Assembly: GCF_050864855.1 (NCBI RefSeq)
Contig: NZ_JBOZWW010000052.1
Coordinates: 1-34,348 of the forward strand
Length of the DNA stretch: 34,348 nt
Direction of reading: 5' to 3'
DNA from: Cardinium hertigii_C
Lineage (GTDB): Bacteria > Bacteroidota > Bacteroidia > Cytophagales > Amoebophilaceae
Of this stretch, positions 23,671 through 32,821 are shown piece by piece; positions within the stretch are counted from its first letter, which is position 1; every line of letters starts with the position of its first letter. The position numbers and the translations under genes were made by a program. The notes beneath the pieces are model-generated. The model was given only the letters and a program-made list of their open reading frames with translations, did no database searches and was not told where the DNA came from.

Positions 23671-25167
23671 CTAATTGTTTGTAGCCCCTTTTGCTTCTAA
23701 TATATGTAGTTGTTGATCGATGTTGCCAGCTGCACGGTACCACATAATAGTAGTGATCAGCAAAAAGACCAATAATACAGCTGAAAGCGATTGCATACTA
23801 CTGGTATGGAGCAGTTCAAGCAATCCAATTTGAATCCAAGAAGAACCTGCTTTCCCTAAGCGAGATCCCAATAGATCTACAGCTGCTTTTCCTTTAATTT
23901 TTGCCTCTGGATCAAGTGGAATATAAGCCATTTGGGTTGTTTTATCAAAAAATGCATATTTGATAGATTTTGCCACTATATTATGAATACCACCAAAGAT
24001 CACAATGTATAAAACCAGCTTAGATCCGATCCAATTCGTTAAACAAGGCGCATGATTTTTACTATAACTCATTAAAAAAAAGAGCGTGCCCATTATGCCA
24101 ATGATGACAGGCGCAATCTGTGCCGTTCTTTTCCACCCAAATTTTCTTAAAATACCTCCACTAAAAAAAAGAGAGAGCAGCAACGCAATGATTCCAGTCC
24201 AAAAATTTAGTTTTGATATAAAAGTTTGATAATCTACTGCCGTTGGAAAGGCTTCTTTCAAATAGGATTTCCAGGTCCCTTCTACAATATTGATGGATAG
24301 TCCACAGGCAATCACTATAATGGCTATATTGCCTAAATATGGCGAAACAGCCACATGTTTTAGACTCTTCCAGAGCGATAAATGTAACTTTTGAGGAAGA
24401 GGATTACGGCTTACAGGCATAAGCGCTGGTTTTACCATACGATTGGTAAACCAGTAGGTGAATAAAATGGCTACGCAACTATAAGCTACATACTTTATTA
24501 ACGCTTGTACCGTGTATACAAAGTCACTATGGCTATATTTTTTAGTATAGGCTAAGACCAGTGGCCCAGCAATAATCAGTGCAACATCTCCTGCAGCAAT
24601 TAAAATAGCATAGAATCGTTTCGCATCTTGGATTTTACAAACATGGTTCACAAAGCTCCAATAGAGTAACATAAGTGCCACTTGTCCCCAAAGCTCAGCA
24701 ACTACAAAAAATAATACGTGGATCCAATGGCGAAATGCAGTAATCCAATGCAAATATTTACCACCTGTATACCTACTGAACCAATCTGCCATAGCATAGG
24801 GACTTACTTTATTGGCATGGGGATACAGGACAAAACCATATACAAGAATCAGGACTAAGAAAAAAAGAATGGTACCATAAAAGAGGGTAGACTGCTTTAA
24901 ACAATTGTTTAATTTTGTGTACAACAGCACAACGCCTATAGAAATAGGAAAAATAATGGATCCTTTTATAATGGGAATAACCTCGGCAGCAGAGGAGTCA
25001 GCGGTTACCAAAACGGTATCTTTAAGTGCCGCTAAAATACAATAGACAAACGAAATAAGAAATTTTAAAAAAAGAAGGAGGAAAATTTTCTGTTTTTCCC
25101 CCTTTCGGATGGGAAAAACAACTTGCAACCATTTTTTTAACCACAGTAAAGAGATGGGTTGTATCAT
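23671..25167 (-). CDS. ATP/ADP translocase (nucleotide transporter, NTT/TLC family)
   Basis: 498 residues, polytopic (about 11-12 hydrophobic helices), with family features including IFLLLFLKFLISFVYCILAA near the N-terminus, LKDTVLVTADSSAAEVIPII, WSFVNHVCKIQDAKRFYAIL and, toward the end, FFDKTTQMAYIPLDPEAKIK followed by GKAAVDLLGSRLGKAGSSW. These transporters of obligate intracellular bacteria (Rickettsia, Chlamydia, Amoebophilus, Cardinium) exchange host ATP for ADP or import nucleotides. Paralogue substrates vary, so ATP/ADP exchange is the likely but unproven activity. It is convergent with murA (57 bp) and divergent from the MutS-like gene. Confidence 0.95.
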   Translation of the reverse strand: MIQPISLLWLKKWLQVVFPIRKGEKQKIFLLLFLKFLISFVYCILAALKDTVLVTADSSAAEVIPIIKGSIIFPISIGVVLLYTKLNNCLKQSTLFYGTILFFLVLILVYGFVLYPHANKVSPYAMADWFSRYTGGKYLHWITAFRHWIHVLFFVVAELWGQVALMLLYWSFVNHVCKIQDAKRFYAILIAAGDVALIIAGPLVLAYTKKYSHSDFVYTVQALIKYVAYSCVAILFTYWFTNRMVKPALMPVSRNPLPQKLHLSLWKSLKHVAVSPYLGNIAIIVIACGLSINIVEGTWKSYLKEAFPTAVDYQTFISKLNFWTGIIALLLSLFFSGGILRKFGWKRTAQIAPVIIGIMGTLFFLMSYSKNHAPCLTNWIGSKLVLYIVIFGGIHNIVAKSIKYAFFDKTTQMAYIPLDPEAKIKGKAAVDLLGSRLGKAGSSWIQIGLLELLHTSSMQSLSAVLLVFLLITTIMWYRAAGNIDQQLHILEAKGATNN

Positions 25168-25315
25168 AGTGGTTTATTGCATCAAAAATTTTGTTTCTAA
25201 TCTTAATTTAGTAAAATTTATGTACATTGCATAGTGTTTTTAAAGCAGATTTAGTATCTATGTGCCTTTTTTACATAAAGTTGCGATTGTCTTGGCTTGA
25301 TACCAATTGATTAAA

Positions 25316-27466
25316 ATGCATGCATCCATTCATTCTATCTTAATTTTTATGCGTATTATTTCATACTTATTCTTTTTATTTTGTTTACCGACTTTTGCTA
25401 TAGCTATTGAAGCATCTCCCTCCATGGCTACCCAATTAGCGGATCACTATTTAAAATCATTTGTTGAAGCTGTAAAGCCTTTGGCAAAGGCTAATGAAGG
25501 TAAAGAAGCCAAACCATCGAATATAGACATTACCCAAATACATCTTTCACCAAGAGCAGAACGGGCTATAGTATTCAATGAAATTTTTGCTAAAAGCCCT
25601 TACTATCAGAAGCGCCATCAGCAAAGCCTATTCAACGCATATGGTTGGCATGATTTACATCTTTTTTATGGAACCACTACTGCACCGGGCTACCATTTTT
25701 TATCCCGCATCAATAGAACCCTTACGGTTTTAGGAGAAGGGGCACTTGCTTCACTGATAGGTGCACCCATTGCGGATCTAGAAGCCCTTACAAAACGACA
25801 GCAGTTTGTAGATTTATTGTGCCAAAACAAACCACTTTACAATGGTTTAAAAAGTGCGTTGCAAGATTACCAGCCATCTGAAAAAGCAATGCTCTCTTTT
25901 TGGACTGAAACAGATCCGCTCTATGCCAAAGAGTATGACAAATATTTGACCAAGCTCTTTTATACCGGTTCTACTGCTTCAAATAAATCGGCTAGGACAT
26001 TACAAACCAAAAAAATATGGCTTCGGGATATTTGGAATATTTATAGTAATTATATTTTTTATCCTCTACTAGGGCTGCCTATTGCAGGAACATTCTCTCA
26101 ATTTACACCACCTAGTCATACCAGTGAGAATGCATTCTTAATGTTATACCTAAGCTGGATACCTGTATACAATATATACCATACCCACGAAGTAATTAAA
26201 AAACTTAAACAAGCAGGTGGTAATACTCATGGTCTTAGTGCTGTAGATTATGTTCCCCCAACAATCTATACCCTACATTCTTTTTGGCAATATTACAATG
26301 GATATTGCAACTACAAAGAATATGCAGGCGTATTGCACCACCTTGCTTTGCGTATGGCAGATGTCCAAACCTTTTTAATAACCGCTAAAAAGATCGATAC
26401 ATTCGTACAGCAAAATCCTACTTTCGCAGCACACTATGGCCCACAACTTGAACCCATCAACAGGCTATTGGCTCGTCTGAACGAATCCTCTGAAGTAGGG
26501 GATTTATTGCGTTATCTAGAGGAGTTGCCCCTCCGTTCTTGGTCCTATCTCCGGAATCATGCCGGAAAGCTATTGGCCAGTTACAAGCTATTTCTAGCCC
26601 ATAAGGCTATTTTTCATGATGCCATGTATGCGTTAGGAGAACTAGATGCTTTTCTCTCTATCGCAACCCTTATGGAAGAAACAGCTGCGCTAAATGGGCC
26701 ACATCGCTATACATTTGCCAAATTGTTACCACCTAAAGGCTATACAACACCTCGATTGGCACTGGTTGGCATGTGGAACCCCATGCTCACCCCTACTACA
26801 GCAGTTGGGAATGATCTAACCATGGATGATGCCAATAAGACGCGAAATATTATTGTAACTGGTCCCAATGCAGGTGGTAAATCTACCTTTTTAACGGGTG
26901 TGGCCACAGCGGTTTTGTTAAGCCAAACTTTTGGGATTGCCCCTGCTACATCCTGTGAACTGACCCCATTTAGTAAAATTAATACCTATATAGACATTGC
27001 GGATGACATTGCTGCGGGTAAATCACTCTTTATGGCAGAAGTGGATCGTTTTCAGTCCCATTTAAAATTATTAAAACAGTTAAAAAAAGAGGAATTTAGT
27101 TTTACTATTTTTGATGAACCTTTTAGTGGCACCAATCCAGTAGAGGGTGCAGCAGCAGAATATTCTGTATTAAATTATATTGCCGAGTATGGCAACGCCT
27201 TTAATATAGTGGCCACCCACTATCCAGTGGTAATGCTTTTAGAACAACGTGAACCCCAAAAAGGGTTTAAAAACTACAAAGTATTTATCAAAGCCATAGG
27301 AAAAGACGGAAAGATTTTGTACACCTATAAGGTAATTCCTGGTGCTTCAAACCAAACGATTGCCATTGATATACTAGCAGCCCAAGGGTATGCAACCGAA
27401 ATGTTGCAACAAGCCAGGGATATTATCAACCATCCAGAAAGATACCGCAAAAGCTTTGCAGAATAG
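25316..27466 (+). CDS. MutS-family ATPase with N-terminal signal peptide
   Basis: From the ATG at 25316 the protein has 716 residues (residue numbers below count three higher, from an upstream TTG). An ATG at 25349 gives a compact signal peptide, MRIISYLFFLFCLPTFAIA. The mid part has two hydrophobic segments (about 246-262 and 277-292). The MutS core follows: clamp/lever helices with GELDAFLSIATLMEE, then the ATPase with Walker A GPNAGGKST (Lys525), the MutS loop ADDIAAGKSLFMAEVDRFQS, Walker B TIFDEPFSGTNP (Asp603-Glu604) and the switch His in VATHYP. The mismatch-binding domain I is missing. Membrane-linked MutS-like proteins of unknown role occur in Bacteroidota. An ATP-driven enzyme with a signal peptide is odd unless it is anchored with the ATPase inside. 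Confidence 0.85.
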   Translation: MHASIHSILIFMRIISYLFFLFCLPTFAIAIEASPSMATQLADHYLKSFVEAVKPLAKANEGKEAKPSNIDITQIHLSPRAERAIVFNEIFAKSPYYQKRHQQSLFNAYGWHDLHLFYGTTTAPGYHFLSRINRTLTVLGEGALASLIGAPIADLEALTKRQQFVDLLCQNKPLYNGLKSALQDYQPSEKAMLSFWTETDPLYAKEYDKYLTKLFYTGSTASNKSARTLQTKKIWLRDIWNIYSNYIFYPLLGLPIAGTFSQFTPPSHTSENAFLMLYLSWIPVYNIYHTHEVIKKLKQAGGNTHGLSAVDYVPPTIYTLHSFWQYYNGYCNYKEYAGVLHHLALRMADVQTFLITAKKIDTFVQQNPTFAAHYGPQLEPINRLLARLNESSEVGDLLRYLEELPLRSWSYLRNHAGKLLASYKLFLAHKAIFHDAMYALGELDAFLSIATLMEETAALNGPHRYTFAKLLPPKGYTTPRLALVGMWNPMLTPTTAVGNDLTMDDANKTRNIIVTGPNAGGKSTFLTGVATAVLLSQTFGIAPATSCELTPFSKINTYIDIADDIAAGKSLFMAEVDRFQSHLKLLKQLKKEEFSFTIFDEPFSGTNPVEGAAAEYSVLNYIAEYGNAFNIVATHYPVVMLLEQREPQKGFKNYKVFIKAIGKDGKILYTYKVIPGASNQTIAIDILAAQGYATEMLQQARDIINHPERYRKSFAE

Positions 27467-27636
27467 TAGGCCATGATTTTTACATTAGTATATGCAGATT
27501 ATGTCATTTTGACACAATCTGATGCAGGTTCATGCATTTGGCATGGAGTTTGTAATATCGCTACCTAAATGAAACGTAAATAGGTAACGCAAATATAGAC
27601 TGTATGGTCGAATACAAACAAAATAGAAATTAAAAC

Positions 27637-29553
27637 ATGGGAAAAATAATTGGAATCGATTTAGGCACCACTAACTCTTGTGTTGCCGTTATGGAAGGCA
27701 ACGAGCCAGTGGTCATTCCGAATAATGAAGGCAAAAGAACTACTCCATCGGTAGTAGCTTTTTTAAATGGTGGACAAGGTGAACGCAAAGTAGGTGATCC
27801 TGCCAAACGTCAGGCCATCATCAATCCACACAATACCATAAGCTCCATCAAGCGTTTTATGGGTAAGGGATACAGTAGTGTGGCCAATGAGCTGAATGAA
27901 GTGGCGTATAAGGTAGAAAGCGGAGCCAACAATACGGTCCGTGTGCGGATTGGTGATCGCCTCTATACACCACAAGAAATTTCAGCTATTATCTTGCAAA
28001 AGATGAAAAGTTCTGCAGAAGACTACCTAGGCACAACGGTTACAGAAGCAGTTATTACGGTTCCTGCCTATTTCAACGATGCAGAACGGCAGGCGACTAA
28101 AGAAGCAGGAGAAATAGCCGGTTTGACGGTCAAACGGATTATCAATGAACCTACGGCTGCTGCTTTGGCTTATGGCTTGGACAAAAAAAATAAAGATATC
28201 ACCATTGCAGTATTTGACTTAGGGGGGGGTACTTTTGATATTTCTATCTTAGAATTAGGCGATGGTATTTTTGAGGTTAAATCTACCAATGGCGATATCC
28301 ATCTAGGTGGAGATGACTTTGACCAAAAAATAACCGATTGGCTAGCAGATAATTTTCAACAAGAAGAAGGAGTGGATCTAAGAAAGGACCCTACTGCGCT
28401 GCAACGCCTCAGAGAGGCTGCTGAAAAAGCCAAAATAGAACTTTCCAGTGCAACCACTACAGAGATCAATCTACCCTACATTACAGCTATCGATGGGGTC
28501 CCTAAACACTTGGTAAAGCAACTATCTAGGGCGCAGTTTGAAAAACTGGTAGATGACTTGGTAAAACGTACACTTGCTCCTTGTAGGCAAGCTTTAAAAG
28601 ATGCTTTTGGCGATATTGCTGATCCACAAAATAAAATTCATGAGGTTGTTTTAGTCGGTGGCTCTACTCGTATACCAAAGATTCAAGAAGAAGTAGCCCG
28701 TTTTTTTGGTAAAAAACCTTCTAAAGGGGTCAATCCTGATGAAGTAGTAGCTGTAGGAGCCGCTATCCAAGGAGGGGTCTTAACGGGAGAAGTAAAGGAT
28801 GTTTTATTGCTTGATGTGATTCCATTGTCCCTAGGTATTGAAACCTTAGGCGGTGTTTTTACCAAATTGATTGAAGCGAATACTACTATTCCAACTAAAA
28901 AGTCAGAGGTTTTTTCTACTGCTTCAGACAATCAATCTTCGGTTATGGTACATGTATTGCAAGGCAATAGACCTATGGCCAAACACAACCGTACCATTGG
29001 CCAGTTCCATTTATCTGATATTCCATCTGCTCCCAAGGGCGTTCCACAAATAGAAGTTTCTTTTGATGTAGATGCCAATGGTATATTACATGTCTCGGCA
29101 AAGGATAGAGGAACGGGAAAAGAACAAAAAATTCGCATTGAAGCTTCATCTGGTCTAACTGAAGAAGAAATCAAACGGATGAAAGAAGAAGCAGAACGCA
29201 ACGAAGCGGCAGATAAAGCAGAAAAAGAGCAAATAGATAAAATAAACCAAACGGATTCATTTATATTTGAACTAGAAAAACAACTCAAAGAATTGGGTGA
29301 TAAAGTAGAAGAAGCAGATAAGAAACAGGTAGAATCTGCCTTAGCGGATTTGAAAAAGGCACATGGAGAAAAAGATGTAGAGGCTATTGATCGTACATTA
29401 AAACCGCTTAACAAAATTTGGAGCGAGGTAATGGCTAAAGTCTATCAAAAATCGCAGGCTACTCAAAAACCATCTGATCCTACCATGGAGCAAAAAAATG
29501 GTAATGACGACAGTGGCAATGTGACAGATGCGGAATTTGAAGAGGTAAAATAG
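27637..29553 (+). CDS. dnaK: Hsp70 chaperone DnaK
   Basis: A 638-aa Hsp70 of normal length. Nucleotide-binding domain: phosphate-1 motif GIDLGTTNSCVAVMEG (residues 5-20), RRQA-type TVPAYFNDAERQATKEAG, connect and phosphate-2 AVFDLGGGTFDISILELG, adenosine motif VVLVGGSTRIPKIQ. Then the interdomain linker DVLLLDVIPLSLGIETLGG, the substrate-binding beta-domain and the helical lid. The tail ends NVTDAEFEEVK, the usual acidic co-chaperone motif. No dnaJ or grpE is adjacent, and no CIRCE operator was seen in the 170-bp leader. Two terminators follow directly. Confidence 0.98.
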   Translation: MGKIIGIDLGTTNSCVAVMEGNEPVVIPNNEGKRTTPSVVAFLNGGQGERKVGDPAKRQAIINPHNTISSIKRFMGKGYSSVANELNEVAYKVESGANNTVRVRIGDRLYTPQEISAIILQKMKSSAEDYLGTTVTEAVITVPAYFNDAERQATKEAGEIAGLTVKRIINEPTAAALAYGLDKKNKDITIAVFDLGGGTFDISILELGDGIFEVKSTNGDIHLGGDDFDQKITDWLADNFQQEEGVDLRKDPTALQRLREAAEKAKIELSSATTTEINLPYITAIDGVPKHLVKQLSRAQFEKLVDDLVKRTLAPCRQALKDAFGDIADPQNKIHEVVLVGGSTRIPKIQEEVARFFGKKPSKGVNPDEVVAVGAAIQGGVLTGEVKDVLLLDVIPLSLGIETLGGVFTKLIEANTTIPTKKSEVFSTASDNQSSVMVHVLQGNRPMAKHNRTIGQFHLSDIPSAPKGVPQIEVSFDVDANGILHVSAKDRGTGKEQKIRIEASSGLTEEEIKRMKEEAERNEAADKAEKEQIDKINQTDSFIFELEKQLKELGDKVEEADKKQVESALADLKKAHGEKDVEAIDRTLKPLNKIWSEVMAKVYQKSQATQKPSDPTMEQKNGNDDSGNVTDAEFEEVK

Positions 29554-29572
29554 CATTTCGAATGCTTTTTTT
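29553..29572 (+). terminator. First intrinsic terminator of dnaK
   Basis: Stem GCATT/AATGC with loop TCG, beginning on the last base of the dnaK stop codon, followed by seven T. Short stem, so probably moderate. Confidence 0.6.
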
Positions 29573-29573
29573 C

Positions 29574-29610
29574 GCGGCTTTCTAATTTAGTTTTAGAAAG
29601 CCGCTCTTTT
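29574..29610 (+). terminator. Second, strong intrinsic terminator of dnaK
   Basis: Perfect 12-bp stem GCGGCTTTCTAA (29574-29585) with TTAGAAAGCCGC (29593-29604), 7-nt loop, then TCTTTT. The stem also terminates minus-strand transcripts less well, as that side has fewer T. Confidence 0.85.
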
Positions 29611-29791
29611 ATATTGCACTTGCTGGTAGTAATTTGTTATCTCTATGGTTTACGTTTACCCATTCCCCCCTCCTACTCACTTTTCAAAACCCAATAAAAT
29701 CCCATAAACCTCAATAATGGTTGATTGTCTTAGTAGTTTTTTTTAAATTGAAGTAGTCTGGGTCTATATATTTTATCATTATATATTTTTT

Positions 29792-30763
29792 ATGCTTAAA
29801 ACCAAGTATTATTATAACCCTGCTACTTGCAGCTATGAGCCTGTACGCCCTTCTCTATCAACCTTTATTTTACGTACTTTTGCTTTTTTATCTTTTTCGG
29901 TATTATTGGCCGCTGGTATGGTGCGGTATTACCAAGATCATGTTCCTTCTCCCAAGGAAGCAGCACTGTGGCAAGCCAATGAAAGGCTTAAGGCTTATTA
30001 CGATGTCGTACAAAAAAAAATAGAAAATAGTACGGCACTCCTAGCGACTTTACAACAACGAGATGATGACCTTTATAGGGTTTTATTGAATACCAGCCCA
30101 CTTTCTGCTACAGAACGCAACGCGGGCATCGGGGGCGTTAACAAATATGCCCACTTAGGGAAAGATACTTTAATTGCAGAAACATTGTCTAAAGTAGATC
30201 AGTTGGCCAGCCAACTGGCTATTCAAAAGAAATCCTATGATCAAATCATCAGCCTTGCCAAACAAAAAACGGCTAAATTTGCTTCTACACCTACTTTCCC
30301 ACCTGTTTCTAAAAAACATTTGAAAAGAATATCTGCCCATTTCGGTAGACGCCTCCATCCAATTTATAAAATATTTAAAATGCATGAAGGGGTTGATTTT
30401 TCGGCACCTATCCATACGCCCATTTATGCTGCCGCAGATGGATATATCAAATGGATCAAAAAAGATAAAAAGGGATATGGCCACCATCTACTAATCGAAC
30501 ATGGCAATGGCTTTAAAACCCACTATGCCCATATGGATGCGATTATGATCAAAGAACGACAACGGATCACAAGAGGACAACAAATTGGCACAGTTGGTAA
30601 TTCAGGTGACTCAACAGCTCCACACCTCCACTATGAGGTCTACTGCAATGGGAAACGTGTCAATCCAATACAATATTTTGTAGGAGAACTTACTGCGGCT
30701 GAATACGAAGAAGTGCGTAAGCAATCAGCCTATCAAACACAAGCCCTTTGTTCAAACTTTTAG
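29792..30763 (+). CDS. M23 family metallopeptidase (LytM-like murein endopeptidase)
   Basis: 323 residues: cytoplasmic basic N-terminus, one membrane span (about 25-44), a coiled-coil-like stretch (about 55-160) and a C-terminal M23/LytM domain. Zinc ligands are visible: His198 and Asp202 in MHEGVDFSAP, and His280 in HLHYEV with the catalytic His278 next to it. The core strands RISAHFGRRLHPIYK and GTVGNSGDSTAPHLHYE are typical. Members cleave peptide cross-links or, when inactive, activate amidases; all catalytic residues are present here. Bacteroidota commonly place such a gene next to a MerR regulator, as here (32 bp). It supports a residual peptidoglycan layer. Confidence 0.93.
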   Translation: MLKTKYYYNPATCSYEPVRPSLSTFILRTFAFLSFSVLLAAGMVRYYQDHVPSPKEAALWQANERLKAYYDVVQKKIENSTALLATLQQRDDDLYRVLLNTSPLSATERNAGIGGVNKYAHLGKDTLIAETLSKVDQLASQLAIQKKSYDQIISLAKQKTAKFASTPTFPPVSKKHLKRISAHFGRRLHPIYKIFKMHEGVDFSAPIHTPIYAAADGYIKWIKKDKKGYGHHLLIEHGNGFKTHYAHMDAIMIKERQRITRGQQIGTVGNSGDSTAPHLHYEVYCNGKRVNPIQYFVGELTAAEYEEVRKQSAYQTQALCSNF

Positions 30764-30795
30764 CGATGGGTTGCGGCTAAGGGCTTGATCATAGT

Positions 30796-31119
30796 ATGGA
30801 AAAAAAGTATTGGACCATTCAAGAGGTCGCTTGCCACTTTGGGGTAGCCCCTTCTTTAATACGTTTTTGGGAAAAAACCTTTAGTGGGATCCTTCAGCCT
30901 CATAAAAATAGCAAAGGTGCCAGAAGGTATCAAGCAAAAGATATCGCTCAGCTGCAGTACATCTATACGCTGGTTAAAGAAAAAGGATATAGCTTACCAG
31001 GGGCACGTAAAGTAATGCAAAAGCACGGTATCGCCTCTACCATTACACCAGGAGAAGTGGTACAACGATTGCATAGCCTACGTTCTTTTTTGGTAGCATT
31101 AAAGGGGGACATAGATTAA
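30796..31119 (+). CDS. MerR family transcriptional regulator (short)
   Basis: A 107-aa protein with the MerR winged helix: YWTIQEVACHFGVAPSLIRF, then WEKTFSGILQPHKNSKGARR, and the Tyr-turn plus helix AKDIAQLQYIYTLVKEKGYS. The C-terminal effector domain is reduced to about 35 residues, and no metal-binding cysteines are seen. Bacteroidota carry this small MerR downstream of an M23 peptidase. Target genes are unknown. It may be co-transcribed with the M23 gene (32 bp gap). Confidence 0.9.
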   Translation: MEKKYWTIQEVACHFGVAPSLIRFWEKTFSGILQPHKNSKGARRYQAKDIAQLQYIYTLVKEKGYSLPGARKVMQKHGIASTITPGEVVQRLHSLRSFLVALKGDID

Positions 31120-31252
31120 GTATATAGATCAAAATAGTAGTGAGGCTGCAGCAAAATTTATAAAAATAAAGTGTAAATTAGATAGATTATGATGGCCAAA
31201 ATGGCCAGGGCTATCGCATAGCCATATATTTTACTTTTATTTTACCAAAATC

Positions 31253-32776
31253 ATGCAGGAGCTGAGTGAACAAGCCACCATTCGAACAGAGAAAAAAGAG
31301 CGCTTAGAATCTATGGGCATCAATCCCTATCCCGCTTCCGTTCACCCCATCAATGCCAAAGCAGCCACTATTCTTTCCGATTACAAAGAAGAAAACAAAG
31401 CAAACTATAGCCATGTAGTACTGGCAGGCCGGATTATGGGACGTAGAATTATGGGAGGGGCTTCGTTTGTAGAATTGCAAGATGCAACTGGACGGATTCA
31501 ACTTTATGTACAACGAGATTCGATTTGTCCAGAAGAAGATAAAAGCCACTATAATACCTTCTTTAAGAAATTACTAGATATAGGTGACATTATTGAAGTA
31601 CAAGGTTTTGTATTTACCACACAAGTGGGCGCTATAGCGGTGCATGTGACCCATATTCGGTTGTTAACCAAGGCACTTACCCCTCTACCAGTTGTCAAAG
31701 AAGCATCGACCAAAGAAGGGGCAAAAGTATATGATGCCTTCACAGATCCTGCACAACGGTATCGTCAAAGATATGTGGACTTAATCGTGAATCCAGCGGT
31801 ACGCAAGGTATTTGAACAACGGGCTAAGCTGATCCACACCATGAAAGCCTCCTTGCACAGCAAAGGATATTTAGAAGTGGAAACCCCTATTCTGCAACCC
31901 ATTTATGGAGGCGCATCGGCACGCCCCTTTGTCACACACCATCATACTCTAGATATGCCTTTATATTTACGGATCTCCAATGAGCTTTATTTAAAGCGGT
32001 TAATTATTGGGGGCTACGAGGGCGTCTACGAATTTGCAAAAGATTTTAGAAACGAAGGTATGTCCCGTTTCCACAATCCAGAATTTACCCAGGTAGAACT
32101 TTATGTAGCCTATAAAGACTACATCTGGATGATGGACTACGTAGAAGAATTGTTAGAAACAGTGGCACTAGCCCTACATGGCACTACAACGGTTCCGTTT
32201 GGTACAGATTTGATCCACTTTCAACGGCCATGGAAACGGTTTACGATGTTTGAGGCGATTCACCATTTTACTGGATATGATGTAAGCAATATGGACGAAG
32301 CAGCATTGCGCACAGTGACCCATGAATTGGCCATAGATATACCCGATAACTTTGCCAAAGGCAAAATTATAGATGAAATTTTTGGCGCAAAATGTGAACC
32401 ACATCTTATTCAACCTACCATCATAACCGACTACCCCATTGAAATGTCTCCTTTGGCGAAACGACACCGCACCAACCCAGCTTTAACAGAACGATTTGAG
32501 GTAATATGCGCGGGTAAAGAAATCTGCAATGCTTTTTCTGAGCTAAACGATCCGATTGATCAACAGAAAAGATTAGAGGAACAACGCAAACTAGGCGAAC
32601 GAGGCGATGACGAAGCAATGGTGGTAGACCATGATTTTTTAAAAGCTTTGCGCTATGGCATGCCGCCAACAGTAGGTATTGGCATAGGGATCGATCGGTT
32701 AACGATGATCATGACCAATGTACCATCTATTCAAGATGTCCTATTTTTTCCACAAATGCGTCCTGAAAATCCATAA
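31253..32776 (+). CDS. lysS: Lysyl-tRNA synthetase, class II
   Basis: 507 residues, full length. The N-terminal OB-fold anticodon-binding domain (about 55-150) has VVLAGRIMGRRIMGGASFVE. The catalytic core has motif 1 (KVFEQRAKLIHTMKASLHSK), motif 2 (FAKDFRNEGMSRFHNPEFTQ) and motif 3 (GIGIGIDRLTMIMTNVPSIQ). It charges tRNA-Lys, whose UUU gene lies at 11347-11419. The LysS core sequence YLRISNELYLKRLIIGGYEG is intact. The start ATG is preceded by the usual A-rich, SD-less leader. It is followed by accD after 45 bp. Confidence 0.97.
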   Translation: MQELSEQATIRTEKKERLESMGINPYPASVHPINAKAATILSDYKEENKANYSHVVLAGRIMGRRIMGGASFVELQDATGRIQLYVQRDSICPEEDKSHYNTFFKKLLDIGDIIEVQGFVFTTQVGAIAVHVTHIRLLTKALTPLPVVKEASTKEGAKVYDAFTDPAQRYRQRYVDLIVNPAVRKVFEQRAKLIHTMKASLHSKGYLEVETPILQPIYGGASARPFVTHHHTLDMPLYLRISNELYLKRLIIGGYEGVYEFAKDFRNEGMSRFHNPEFTQVELYVAYKDYIWMMDYVEELLETVALALHGTTTVPFGTDLIHFQRPWKRFTMFEAIHHFTGYDVSNMDEAALRTVTHELAIDIPDNFAKGKIIDEIFGAKCEPHLIQPTIITDYPIEMSPLAKRHRTNPALTERFEVICAGKEICNAFSELNDPIDQQKRLEEQRKLGERGDDEAMVVDHDFLKALRYGMPPTVGIGIGIDRLTMIMTNVPSIQDVLFFPQMRPENP

Positions 32777-32821
32777 AAGCCCAACAGCCTTCGATGCCAT
32801 TACCATCTATTACATAAGTAT

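Noticed and set aside
27467..27636. Looked for a CIRCE or other heat-shock operator upstream of dnaK
   Set aside because: No TTAGCACTC-type inverted repeat was found.
28932..29414. 160-codon minus-strand frame inside dnaK
   Set aside because: Antisense shadow of a highly conserved gene; Ser/Cys-rich composition typical of such shadows.
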